64,000 bases of DNA from the NCBI GenBank assembly GCA_963779765.1, contig CAVZZP010000004.1, positions 248,001 to 312,000 on the forward strand. The letters run 5' to 3'. Both the position numbers and the translations under genes were made by a program. The DNA comes from Silicimonas sp963779765 (GTDB taxonomy: Bacteria > Pseudomonadota > Alphaproteobacteria > Rhodobacterales > Rhodobacteraceae). Every line of letters starts with the position of its first letter. Positions within the stretch are counted from its first letter, which is position 1. The notes under the pieces were generated by a model. It did no database searches. It was not told the origin of the DNA and saw only the letters and a program-made list of their open reading frames with translations. Positions 37,978-46,396 of the stretch are shown here, in pieces.

Positions 37978-38447
37978 GTGTCTTCCTCCCAATGCCCGCG
38001 CTAGCCGTGGGCTGGCCTATCCATCACGCCGTTTCCGATCCCTTCGGAAGCGGCTGAATTTGCATCCTCGTCAGAGCGGGGCGTGTGGTGCTTCTTGCGC
38101 GTGCATCGCGGTCATCGGGTCGAACCGTCGTGCAAACCAGAGGCGTGCCGTTCGCGGCGCCCCCTGGCCTGCTTGTTGTTCCGGCGATGTCCACGGTCCC
38201 CCCGATCATAGATACCTGACAGCTCGCGACTGTCGGCCTGGCATTTGCGCAAACGGTCCATTCGGCAGTTTCAAGTGGCACGGCCCGCTCCCTACGAACC
38301 TTCGCCGCCTACCGAGCGTCCCGTGCCGTCCATTCGGCTGATCTGCGCTCTGCTTCCCTTGTCGATCAGCGTAAGGCGCGGCCAAGATTCCAAGCTAGAT
38401 CGGATTTCCCACTACGTATTGCTACGTACACCTTCCGGAGCTCACGT
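37978..38447. other. 470-base non-coding stretch upstream of ppaA
   Basis: No convincing gene on either strand. It holds the leader/promoter side of ppaA. Near the FixJ-type stop there is a direct repeat CTACGTA at 38412-38418 and 38422-38428, 10 bases apart, each with a palindromic TACGTA core. No PpsR box seen. Confidence 0.5.
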
Positions 38448-39063
38448 TCAGCCAAGCATCCGGATCAGGTCGGCGATGCCGCGCGCCTGCATCTTGTCGC
38501 GGATCCGCGCCCGGTGAACCTCGACGGTGCGCTGGCTGATGTCGAGTTCAGCCGCGATTTCCTTGTTCAGCCGTCCTTGCAGCAGGTACCGAATAACCTC
38601 GTGTTCGCGCTCGGTAAGCTTCGACAGACGGTCGGCGACAACTTCTTCGGTATAGTCGGGCGGCGCGTGGTCGTACAGCAGGCGCCTGCGTTGTTCACCG
38701 CCTCGAGCAGTTGTTCGGCCCCGGCGGGTTTCTCGATGAAATCGATCGCGCCGCCCTCATCGCCTCCACCGCGATCGGAACGTCACCATGTGCGGTGACC
38801 ACGACGATGGGGATCGTCACGCTGATGCTGGACAGATGCTTCTGAAGCTGCATCCCGCTCATCCCCGGCAGGCGTAGATCAAGCACGACGCAGGCTTTCT
38901 CCGAACGATCGAAGAGGTCCAGGAACTCCTCGGCGGATCTGCAGGGGACGGCTCTGTAGGCGTAGGCCTGCAGCAACGCACACAGCGATTTCAGGACCGC
39001 AGGGTCGTCCTCGACCACGTAGACGCAGAAGGGCTCACAGGAACTAGGCACCGTGCGCACCAT
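38448..39063 (-). CDS. FixJ-type response regulator (two frame breaks)
   Basis: Two-component regulator, the apparent output of the adjacent phytochrome kinase. Receiver domain: VYVVEDDPAVLKSLCALL, phospho-Asp in ACVVLDLRLPGMSG, VVVTAHGDVPIAVEAM. Beyond residue ~105 the frame is lost. Restoring one base near 38751-38756 gives GGAIDFIEKPAGAEQLLEAV, and one near 38687-38691 gives RRLLYDHAPPDY, continuing into a LuxR-type HTH (LTEREHEVIRYLL, LNKEIAAELDISQRTVEVHR) ending LIRMLG. Corrected length ~205 residues. Starts within the end of the kinase gene (20-base overlap). Confidence 0.82.
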
Positions 39064-41388
39064 TGATCGGCAGGCGGAAGATCATGGACGCGCCAGTGGC
39101 TGTCGGCTGCGCCCATATCCGGCCCGCATGTGCCTCGACGATGGATCTGCAGAGCGATAGGCCGATGCCCATTCCCTTGGTGGTCGAGACGTGAAACGGC
39201 TCGAAAAGATGCTTCAGTTGTTCCGGGGGAATGCCGCAGCCGGTATCGCGAACGGTGACGTCCACGGCCCCGTCGGACGCAGCCACCTCGACGGTGAGGA
39301 CCTGCGTCTCAGAGCCTTCCATGGCGGCCAGACTGTTGCGGGCCAGGTTCAGGACGACCTGCCCGATCTGTACCTTGTCGGCAAAGGCCAGGGGAAGCGT
39401 GGGGTCCAACAGCAGCTCGACCTGCAGCCGGGGCAGCTCGCTGGAGACCAGCGCAAGATTTATACCCTGCCGGATGGCCTCGTTCAGGTCGATGCGTTCG
39501 GCGTTGAGGTCGCCAGCAGAAATGAAGTTCGCGCACCCGGCGGATCAGGTCCCCCGCCCGCGCGGAATTCGGCTACCGCCTCGTCCATCAAGCGCGCCGC
39601 CTTGTCCGGGATCTCCAGGCCGGTATTCGGTTAATTCCTGGCGGCAGGCGCTCACATAATTCGAGATTGCCGACAGTGGCTGGTTCAGTTCATGGGCGAT
39701 GGCGGAAGCGAGCTCTCCCATCGAACTGGCCCGCGAGGCGTCGAGGAGAGCGTGCCTGAGCCGCAGCTCTTCTGCCTCGGCGCTCTTCTGTGCTTCTCGC
39801 GCGATCCGTTCATGTTCGATGCTGTTCAGCGCGAACAGTGCCCGGCGGAGGATGCGGAGGGCTTCGTGGTCGGGCGCGTCGAAGGGACGGCTCTGGCCGC
39901 GACGCTCCTCGCGCCAGAGGGCGAAGGAGCCTCGAGGCGACAGCCGCGTGATGCCGTCCTCTGTCCGTGTCTCGATCTTGTCCGGCTTGCCGGCCCAGCT
40001 GATCGTCTGGTCGAAATGGCTTCGCAGGAAGACCAGGAAATCCTTTCCGTCCTCGGACAGGTCCAGGAAAGCCGCGCCGGCCGCCTGTTGGATCTGGTCG
40101 TCGTCGATATCGATGACGGCAGAAAGTTGGGACGTGGTCGCGACACCTTCCTCAAGAAGCTCGCGCAGGCCGCTGAAACGAAGTGCATCGTCCGGAACCG
40201 AACCGAAGCTTTGCGTTTCACCGCGCAGGACTAGCAGAAGACCCTGCGCGCCGATCAGGTCCATCAGCGCATCGGCGCGCTCCGCGATCAGCGTCTTGAG
40301 CGATGCGCCGCCGCGGGCCTGCTGCTCGACGCGGAACGCCATGTTCTCGGCCTAGATGCTTTTGCGGAGCTGGGTTGTATTCTCGATGCTTTGCAGACAG
40401 CGCAGAGGTCGTAGCCGCCTACCAGCTCGGCAAAGCGCAGCCGGCTGGATGAGATCAGCCGCGGCCCGTAGTGGTGGCAGGCGACGAGGCCCCAAAGCTT
40501 GTTGTTGGTGATCAGAGAGATCGAAAGGCTTCCACCGACTCCCATGTTGTTCAGGTATTCGACATGAACCGGCGCGACTGCGCGCAGCTTGGAAAAGGTG
40601 AGGTCGAGCGGGTGGGCCGAGTTCCTGCCAGCTCCGTCGCCCGACTGGCTGACGATCGGTACCTGCGCGCCATTGATGTCCGGGATGGACCGCATCACGT
40701 TCAGCAGGAAATGCCGCCGGGCCGGGTCCGGTATGTCGGATGCGGGATAATGAAGTCCGAGGAAGCTGTCGCTTCGACGTGTGCTTTCCGCGATCACTTC
40801 GCCATGTTTGTCTTCCGCGAACCGGTAGATCATGACCCGGTCGAAATCGGTAACATCCCGGATGATCCGCGCGCTGGCGTCTGCAAGTTCGTGCAGCGCA
40901 TCGGGCTTGACGAGTTCCGAGATAAATCCGCGACGCAGGTATTCGTCTTCCCAGACCGGGGCCGGGCCCGGCTCCGGCTGCAGGAATTCAAGGATGATGT
41001 GGTCCCTGTTCCTGTGCGGAAGGCATTCGACTTTTATCGGCCGGCCTTCAGGACCGTCAAAGCTGAAGAACCACGGCTTCAGCAAGTCCGGCATCGTCGG
41101 CTCCAGCGGAAAATCCGGAAGTTGGGCCAAGTTGTCTTCGCCGATCAGGTGGGCGATGTGTTTGCCCAGGATTGCCTCGGGTGGCGAACCGACGAAGGCA
41201 GCCGTATTCGCGCTGGCATATTCGGCCACCAAATTCGATGCGTTCAACGCGATCAGGGCGCCATGCGGCTGCACCTTTCCGATCAGATGGATCGGTTCGC
41301 GGTCGCATGTATCGAGGTTTACAGTATCCACGGTCAGGATCGGCCCGGAGATGCGGAGCGTTTCGCCCGGTCCAGAGGGGACAGCCAT
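39044..41388 (-). CDS. bphP: bacteriophytochrome sensor histidine kinase BphP (several frame breaks)
   Basis: Red/far-red photoreceptor kinase. PAS domain with the biliverdin-binding cysteine C28 in NLDTCDREPIHLIGKVQPHG; GAF domain with YPASDIPDPARRHFLLNVMR; PHY domain with tongue motif SPRGSFALWREE; phospho-acceptor MGELASAIAHELNQPLSAIS; ATP-binding DTGCGIPPEQLKHLFEPF and GMGIGLSLCRSIVEAHAG. The frame breaks near 40395-40415, 39632-39636, 39548-39556 and 39527-39534, and an in-frame TAG lies at 40352-40354 (RKSI*AENMAF). Total ~780 residues if repaired. An alternative GTG start is at 41331. Many breaks could mean decay, but the fragments stay well conserved. Confidence 0.85.
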
Positions 41389-41615
41389 CCGGAGAACCGC
41401 CGGAGTGCTTCGCGTGCGTCCCGACTTAGGCTTTCCAATGCGGCGCCGCAGGCGATCAGTGGCTCGGGACAGGCAAACGCCAATTCCCAGCCCACGTCTT
41501 CGCAGTCAAGCCACGTCCAATGCTGCCTGTCCGCGCGCGGGTCGGACAACAACCTCTGCACAGCGCGATCGATGCTCCACCCTCCCCGTGTCGCTCTTTC
41601 CGTGATGTTCATCAT
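41334..41615 (-). CDS. uncharacterised protein between bphO and bphP
   Basis: I do not recognise this 93-residue protein. It starts MMNITERATRGGWSIDRAVQ, has an aromatic centre (HWTWLDCEDVGWELAFACPE), no membrane segment, and an Arg/Ser-rich tail. It overlaps the start of bphP by 55 bases (or ends 2 bases before an alternative GTG start at 41331) and lies downstream of bphO. Position suggests a phytochrome-operon accessory; this is inference only. Confidence 0.6.
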   Translation of the reverse strand: MMNITERATRGGWSIDRAVQRLLSDPRADRQHWTWLDCEDVGWELAFACPEPLIACGAALESLSRDAREALRRFSGWLSPLDRAKRSASPGRS

Positions 41616-41746
41616 ACCGTCAAACGTAGTTGGTCTGACAACCTCAATAGTTCAGGCCGATTGGATACCTCCCGGTCGATCCTCCTGGCCGGGTCAGCGT
41701 CTTCGTCACCTCACCGGGCTGTGTCTGCAGCGCGGCGGACGGTTTT

Positions 41747-42259
41747 TCACTGGCGGTCCTCGATCTCGTTCATCACGGCGATCAGTGCGGAAAAAGCCTT
41801 GCGTGCAGCGCTCGCGATCTCGGGCAGGTCGCGCAGACGCTTCACGAACCTTTCGGCAGCCTTGGGATCGTCAAAAACGATGTGCCTGGACGGCAGCCGG
41901 TTTCCAGCGGCCCGCATCGCCTTCTCGATCATCCGGCCGCCTCGGCGATGGGCTCCGATTGTCAGATAAGCCGCGCCAAGGATGTCCTGGATGTCGGTCA
42001 GTCCGGCTGCAAACGAGGCGGCCGAGGGACTGGGTGTCGCCCGCACCGGCAAGAGGGCGCGCAGGTCGAGAGCCAGCGCATCCGCGCGCCGAACGCAAAG
42101 AGGCAGGTGCGGATCAATCGCCTGTTGGATCGTCCAGTGGGCGTGCAGCCAATCGGCCCACTCTTGCGGACTGGTCGCGCCCGAAGACATGCGCTTCGCT
42201 ACGGGGTGTTGTTCTGCTGCGTCGTGCAGATCACGGGTTGCCTCCCAGACCGATCCCAT
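41747..42259 (-). CDS. bphO: heme oxygenase BphO (biliverdin supply)
   Basis: Cleaves heme to biliverdin, the chromophore of the phytochrome encoded downstream. About 170 residues, all-helical. The proximal-ligand helix is TRDLHDAAEQHPVAKRM near the N-terminus, followed by WADWLHAHWTIQQAID and LGAAYLTIGAHRRGG. ATG at 42259 gives MGSVWEATRDLH; a GTG at 42280 (7 residues longer) has a better upstream GGTGACGGG. 131 bases separate it from the next gene. Confidence 0.85.
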   Translation of the reverse strand: MGSVWEATRDLHDAAEQHPVAKRMSSGATSPQEWADWLHAHWTIQQAIDPHLPLCVRRADALALDLRALLPVRATPSPSAASFAAGLTDIQDILGAAYLTIGAHRRGGRMIEKAMRAAGNRLPSRHIVFDDPKAAERFVKRLRDLPEIASAARKAFSALIAVMNEIEDRQ

Positions 42260-42641
42260 CACGGCCCCGCGTGGCAGCACGGATACCCGTCACCGTTCAG
42301 GTGGACGCTGGCTCGCATCAGTCTGACCACAGTCAACGATCCTCCTCTCACCGAACGGCCGAACATGCGATATTGCGGCTTTCTCTAGCGGTAATGGCTT
42401 ATCGTGCCTCTGTCAGACAAAATCGGTTTTTCAGGGTTTTCCTCGCCGGGATCGGCCACATCCCGTTTGCTCACTTCTCGTGCAGGGAGGATGTGCGGCA
42501 TCCGCTGCTCGTCCAGGATCGTCGTTAGACTTTGACAAGGACGGAGCGAGGGCCTGACGTGCAGCGGTGCGCCTCGATGGGTCGGAACCCTCGAACCGGT
42601 TCGGCGGTTTCCTTGGCTTATGGTTAGCAAGGAGCCTCCCC
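42260..42641. other. intergenic region between bphO and a divergent small gene, with weak EcfG-like element
   Basis: No convincing gene. Near its right end GGAAC (42584-42588) is followed by 18 bases and GTT (42607-42609), one base longer than the other EcfG-type elements here, 33 bases before the ATG at 42642. Marks the border between the phototrophy cluster and the stress island. Confidence 0.45.
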
Positions 42642-42812
42642 ATGGACCTTTCGTTCTACTTGCCGCTGCTTACGCTTTTCACGCTGCTGGCGGTCGCAAT
42701 TTTCGCCTACATCTCGGTCCAGAAAACCGAGAAGCGCAGGAAAGATCCAAATGCGCCCAAGTCCACGCTCGCTCCGGGTGCAGACCCGCACGGTCCTCCG
42801 GCCGACGTGTGA
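42642..42812 (+). CDS. small single-pass membrane protein
   Basis: 56 residues: one N-terminal hydrophobic helix (FYLPLLTLFTLLAVAIFAYI) followed by a charged, Pro-rich tail (KTEKRRKDPNAPKSTLAPGA). ATG is 7 bases after AAGGAG. Function unknown. Followed by a terminator, so probably monocistronic; a weak EcfG-type element precedes it. Confidence 0.7.
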   Translation: MDLSFYLPLLTLFTLLAVAIFAYISVQKTEKRRKDPNAPKSTLAPGADPHGPPADV

Positions 42813-42822
42813 CAACAGGAAG

Positions 42823-42880
42823 TTGGCGGCGGGCGATCGTCTGATTTGACGCAGCAGTATCTCCGCCGCCAAGTTTTTTT
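42823..42880 (+). terminator. intrinsic terminator after the small membrane protein gene
   Basis: Perfect 10-bp inverted repeat TTGGCGGCGG (42823-42832) / CCGCCGCCAA (42863-42872) with a 30-base loop, directly followed by GTTTTTTT. Confidence 0.75.
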
Positions 42881-43042
42881 GAACAGGATTGCCTAGGGTT
42901 CGGGGCTGCGAACGCAAGTCTCCAGTCTTCTCACGGTCAATCGTGCTGTCCCTCTCATTGGCTGGCGCAATCAGGCACGGCACACCGAACAGCGCCAATA
43001 TCCCTGGTGAGACGGTTTCGGCGCTGTCCGACACCTCTCTCG

Positions 43043-43067
43043 GGAACACTCTGCTGCAACTGCTGTT
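43043..43067 (+). promoter_or_regulatory. EcfG-type promoter of Mn-catalase
   Basis: GGAAC (43043-43047), 17 bases, GTT (43065-43067), 61 bases before the catalase ATG. Equivalent to the general stress sigma consensus GGAAC-N16-CGTT with T for C. The ~315 bases between 42,813 and 43,127 hold this and the preceding terminator, no gene. Confidence 0.7.
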
Positions 43068-43127
43068 TGGGGTCTCATCGAGAGGCACCGCTCTCGGAAT
43101 GTCCATAGTCCATCCAGGAGAAGCAGC

Positions 43128-43952
43128 ATGTTCCATCATTCCTCGAAGCTTCAGTACGAAGTCCGCGTCGACCGACCCGACCCGGCATTCGCCAAGCATC
43201 TGCAACAGGCGATTGGCGGCATCGAGGGAGAAATCCGCGTAGCCATGCAGTACTTCTTCCAGGCCATGGGCGCGCGCGGTGACGCGAAGTACCGAGACCT
43301 GCTGATGATGACGGCGACCGAAGAGCTGAGCCATATCGAGTTTCTGGGCCATGCCGTCGCACTGAACCTCGAGGGAGCGCCGGTGGACGTGCAGGACGAG
43401 GCGGCCAAGGACCCGGTGGTTCATGCCATTCTCGGCGGAATGAACCCGAGGCATATCCTGTCCTCCGGTCTCTCCGCGATGCCCGTCAACTCGAACGGGG
43501 TCCCCTTCGACATGAGCCACGTCTACGCGACGGGAAACATCGGCGCCGACATGCTGGCGAACGCCACTGCCGAAGCCGGGGGCCGCGTCCTCGCCAGCCG
43601 GCTCTACAACATGACGGACGATCCCGGCATGAAGGACATGCTGTCCTTTCTCATTGCGCGGGACACCATGCACCAGCAGCAGTGGCTCGCCGTTCTCGAG
43701 GAACTGGGCGGCTGGGAGACGCAACTCCCGATCCCGAATTCCACGCCCCAGGATCACGAGGCGACCGAGCACAGCTACTACTTCCTGAACACCTCGCTCG
43801 ACGAGCCGACGCCTGAAGGGCGGTGGACGTCCGGGCCGTCTCTGGACGGTCGGTCCGAGTTCTCGGTGATGAAGGAACCGAAGCCGCTTGGACAGAAGCC
43901 GAGCCTCGGCAAGGCCAAGCCGGGCTCCGGCGCCCAAAGCGAACAGACATGA
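43128..43952 (+). CDS. manganese catalase
   Basis: Non-heme dimanganese catalase detoxifying H2O2. 274 residues: four-helix-bundle ligands in IEGEIRVAMQYFFQAMG, ATEELSHIEFLGHAV, EAGGRVLASRLYNM and RDTMHQQQW. The C-terminal tail is Lys/Pro/Gly-rich. ATG preceded by CAGGAGAAGCAGC. Under an apparent EcfG promoter, consistent with a general-stress role. Confidence 0.93.
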   Translation: MFHHSSKLQYEVRVDRPDPAFAKHLQQAIGGIEGEIRVAMQYFFQAMGARGDAKYRDLLMMTATEELSHIEFLGHAVALNLEGAPVDVQDEAAKDPVVHAILGGMNPRHILSSGLSAMPVNSNGVPFDMSHVYATGNIGADMLANATAEAGGRVLASRLYNMTDDPGMKDMLSFLIARDTMHQQQWLAVLEELGGWETQLPIPNSTPQDHEATEHSYYFLNTSLDEPTPEGRWTSGPSLDGRSEFSVMKEPKPLGQKPSLGKAKPGSGAQSEQT

Positions 43953-44068
43953 CGGAAAGGGTGCGAAGGCGGCTGCGGTTCGGCGCGCGGGGCTGACCCC
44001 GCACACGGATCGAAGGATCTCCGTTCCGGGGGTCTGAGCCTCGCACCGGCAAGCGAAAGGGCTTGAGA

Positions 44069-44491
44069 ATGGAACAGGGTGGCGAGCGAGACGGATACGG
44101 CCGGATGCCGAGTACCGGCCTGTGCGTAACGCTCGCCGCGTCGAGGTCCTCAGGGTTGGAAGGCGGGTGCCTTTGCGGACGCTGCCGGTTTTCCATCTTC
44201 CGGATCGACGAGATCGTGGAATGCCATTGTCTCAGGTGCCGACGGCTGAGCGGAGGCGCACCCGTCACCTGGGTCTGTACGGCTCGGGACGGCATCTCGT
44301 GGAAGCGCGCGCCCGAGATCTGGTTGTCATCGACGATTGCTGATCGGGGATTTTGCCCTATCTGTGGATGCATGCTGTGGATGGCGTACCGATTCAGGTC
44401 CGAGGTCGCGGTCCCTCTCGGCTCGCTCGACGACCGGGGGGACCTGGCATCCGAGAGACAGATACATGCACAAGAGGCGGGACAGCCATGA
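44069..44491 (+). CDS. GFA/CENP-V-family zinc-binding protein
   Basis: About 140 residues. The Mss4-like zinc fold of the GFA family is shown by GGCLCGRCRFSI, ECHCLRCRRLSG, GFCPICGCMLW and VAVPLGSLDD. Known members bind glutathione-formaldehyde adducts or have no known role; no substrate can be assigned. The first ~35 residues are poorly conserved, so an ATG at 44105 is a possible start. Stop overlaps the ATG of the next small gene. Confidence 0.8.
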   Translation: MEQGGERDGYGRMPSTGLCVTLAASRSSGLEGGCLCGRCRFSIFRIDEIVECHCLRCRRLSGGAPVTWVCTARDGISWKRAPEIWLSSTIADRGFCPICGCMLWMAYRFRSEVAVPLGSLDDRGDLASERQIHAQEAGQP

Positions 44492-44631
44492 AACGGGAAG
44501 ACCGGACGGACGAGCGGCGGGTGGACCTGGACGTCAAGGCGGCTTTGGACCTCATACGTCAGGAGGACGTTCCCGAAGGGATACGAAAGCTGGCGCTCAG
44601 GCTTCAGGAGAAGCTCGACGGGGAGCGCTGA
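44488..44631 (+). CDS. NepR-like small protein (second copy)
   Basis: 47 residues, highly charged. The C-terminal part ALDLIRQEDVPEGIRKLALR resembles the helix-(E)xVP-helix core of NepR anti-sigma factors and is clearly similar to the 53-residue protein at 46012-46173 (EDVPE followed by a leucine-rich helix). ATG overlaps the GFA stop. It could be a second anti-sigma modulating EcfG, or an unrelated helical peptide. Assignment is by motif only. Confidence 0.55.
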   Translation: MKREDRTDERRVDLDVKAALDLIRQEDVPEGIRKLALRLQEKLDGER

Positions 44632-44695
44632 CCTGCGCGCGCCCGGGTGACCGAGCGTGACCGGCGACAGCACCGATGGAAAGGAAGGGTGACAC

Positions 44696-45268
44696 ATGAC
44701 CGATGCCTTGAGAGTTCTCGTCGCCGAGGATGATTTCATCCTCGCGTCGGAACTTCAGTTTCAGCTCGCCAGGCTGAACGCCGAGGTCGTCGGCCCCTTT
44801 TCCGAGGCGCACGACGCCGTCGATCATCTCGAGCATGTCGACGCGGCCATCCTCGACATCCGGCTGCGCGACGAGACGTCGTTTCCGCTGGCCGACTGCC
44901 TGTTGAAGCGGGAGACGCCGTTCGTGTTCTACACCGCCTACAGCCTCCGGCTGCCGCAGCGGTATGATCGCGTCCCCCTCATCAGCAAACCGACCCCGAC
45001 CGAGACCCTGGTGCAGTTGTTGCGGTCGCATGGCGCGCGCCGGAAGCCGCCTGCGATCAACGCCGTGGCCGCCTTGCCCATGATGATCCTTCATGCCCGC
45101 GACCTGATGCCGGACTCGCCGTCGGCCGACAGGCTGGTGGAACTCACTCTGAAATCGGTGATCGAAAGCGGATCGACGACCTGGTCCAGCCAGTCCGAAT
45201 TCGAGCATTACATGATCTCGCAGATGCAGGACCTTCATGTGCGACGCGGCAAACGGCTTCTGAGCTAG
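44696..45268 (+). CDS. response regulator receiver protein
   Basis: 190 residues. Receiver domain: VLVAEDDFILASELQFQL, phospho-Asp in AAILDIRLRDETSF, and lysine in LISKPTPTETL, then a ~65-residue C-terminal extension (SADRLVELTLKSVIESGSTT) of no recognised DNA-binding type. It is not PhyR, which carries an N-terminal sigma-like domain. Its position near ecfG and nepR suggests it works in the stress pathway. ATG preceded by GGAAAGGAAGG. Confidence 0.85.
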   Translation: MTDALRVLVAEDDFILASELQFQLARLNAEVVGPFSEAHDAVDHLEHVDAAILDIRLRDETSFPLADCLLKRETPFVFYTAYSLRLPQRYDRVPLISKPTPTETLVQLLRSHGARRKPPAINAVAALPMMILHARDLMPDSPSADRLVELTLKSVIESGSTTWSSQSEFEHYMISQMQDLHVRRGKRLLS

Positions 45269-45342
45269 CCGGACACGGTCCTGCCTACGACTGACTGACG
45301 GTGAACTCTGCCTGGCGGCGCTTGGCGACTTGCGCCGACGCC

Positions 45343-45855
45343 TCAAAGGCGGGTGAACTCTTCTTCGCCCAGTTCCTCGAGGATCATGCGACGCGCGCGG
45401 TTGACGCGGCTTTTGACGGTGCCGATCTCGACGCCGCAAATCTGCGCCGTGGTTTCGTAGCTTTCGCCGAGCATGACGACGAGGATCAGGGTTTCGCGAT
45501 AGCAGTCGGGGAGTTGCCGCACGACCTTCATGATCTCGTTGCCGTAGTAGGACCACTCCTGGCCCCCGGCCGAGACCGGGATGTCGGAGACGCAGTCCTT
45601 CCCGCCGGGCCGCTCGCGGTTCCGCTTGACGATCTCGTTGTAGAAGGTGTTGCGCATGATGGTCATCAGCCAGGCGCGCAGGTTCGTGCCCCTGGTGAAG
45701 CGCTCGACCTTGGCGATGGCCTTGGTGAGCGTTTCCTGCACGAGGTCGTCGACCTCCTGCTGCTTGCGGGTCAGAGACCAGGCGTAGGCCCTGAGGGCGG
45801 GAATGAAGCTGATGATGTCGTCGAAGGTCTCGTCTTTCTCGGACTGAACCAGCAT
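45343..45855 (-). CDS. ecfG: EcfG-type general stress sigma factor
   Basis: 170-residue group-ECF sigma factor. Region 2 with ISFIPALRAYAWSLTRKQQEVDDLVQ-type core and TNLRAWLMTIMRNTFYNEIVKR; region 4 HTH with LPDCYRETLILVVMLGESYE and GTVKSRVNRARRMILEEL. Fits the alphaproteobacterial EcfG family. Directed from its own EcfG promoter (45906-45930), which implies positive auto-regulation; a NepR-like gene lies upstream on the same strand. Confidence 0.88.
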   Translation of the reverse strand: MLVQSEKDETFDDIISFIPALRAYAWSLTRKQQEVDDLVQETLTKAIAKVERFTRGTNLRAWLMTIMRNTFYNEIVKRNRERPGGKDCVSDIPVSAGGQEWSYYGNEIMKVVRQLPDCYRETLILVVMLGESYETTAQICGVEIGTVKSRVNRARRMILEELGEEEFTRL

Positions 45856-45905
45856 GTCGCCCCCCGGACTTGGCTTACAAATGTGCGCTGCGGACGCGTC
45901 TGGAC

Positions 45906-45930
45906 AACGTGACCCCCTGCCAAGTGTTCC
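45906..45930 (-). promoter_or_regulatory. EcfG auto-regulated promoter, exact consensus
   Basis: On the minus strand GGAAC (45930-45926), 16 bases, CGTT (45909-45906): an exact match to the alphaproteobacterial general stress consensus, 50 bases upstream of the ecfG start. Confidence 0.85.
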
Positions 45931-46011
45931 TTGCCCTTTACGCGCTGGCTCGACCGCCCTTGCGTCGTGGGGGACGCCCGGGTTCGGCGGACGGAGGGAT
46001 CCCGGGGGCGA

Positions 46012-46173
46012 TCAGCCCTCGACGGCGCCGCGTTTCCGAAGCTGATCCTGGAGCTGCCGCGCAAGCTCGAGAAGGCGCTCGGGGACATCCTCGGACTCGA
46101 TCCTCCGAAGTTGCTCTTCCAGTTCCCGCTTCATCGCGGTCTCGTCGGCGATCGTGGTGGACTGCCCCTTCAT
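46012..46173 (-). CDS. nepR: NepR-like anti-sigma factor
   Basis: 53 residues, MKGQSTTIADETAMKRELEE then EQLRRIESEDVPERLLELAR and a basic C-terminus. The two short amphipathic helices joined by a (E)DVPE turn are the NepR signature; NepR sequesters EcfG until phosphorylated PhyR captures it. ATG follows GGAACGAG. It sits upstream of ecfG on the same strand, the canonical nepR-ecfG order, with 156 bases between that contain the ecfG promoter. No PhyR gene is visible in the window. Confidence 0.65.
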   Translation of the reverse strand: MKGQSTTIADETAMKRELEEQLRRIESEDVPERLLELARQLQDQLRKRGAVEG

Positions 46174-46347
46174 TCTCGTTCCTTGCTGACCTGCGGCCGT
46201 GTCCGGCCCGTTACCTTTACGTCCCGAAGTCTACTTCGCAGTGTCCCGTCTGGATCAATGAATTTCTCGCTGGTCTCCGCAGAAACAGCCGGCGTCTTGC
46301 GCTGAAGCTGCATGTCCCGACATCGGGGAGGCTTCGAAGTCCCAGCG

Positions 46348-46372
46348 GGAACATCCTGCCGGTACTCCTGTT
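46348..46372 (+). promoter_or_regulatory. EcfG-type promoter of the caa3 oxidase unit
   Basis: GGAAC (46348-46352), 17 bases, GTT (46370-46372), 24 bases before the ATG at 46397. The preceding ~175 bases to nepR show no gene. Confidence 0.68.
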
Positions 46373-46396
46373 CAGGCTCCTGAACGAGGAGTGGAC

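Noticed and set aside
40471..42528. 685-codon open frame on the plus strand
   Set aside because: Runs antisense to bphP, the orphan gene and bphO; composition is Arg/Ser/Pro-rich with no domain. It is a GC-rich antisense shadow.
42584..42609. GGAAC...GTT upstream of the small membrane protein as a full EcfG promoter
   Set aside because: Spacer is 18 bases, one more than in all others; kept only as a weak element.
46173..46182. GGAAC just before the nepR ATG as a promoter -35
   Set aside because: It overlaps the ribosome-binding position and the matching -10 would lie inside the gene; best read as part of the ribosome site.
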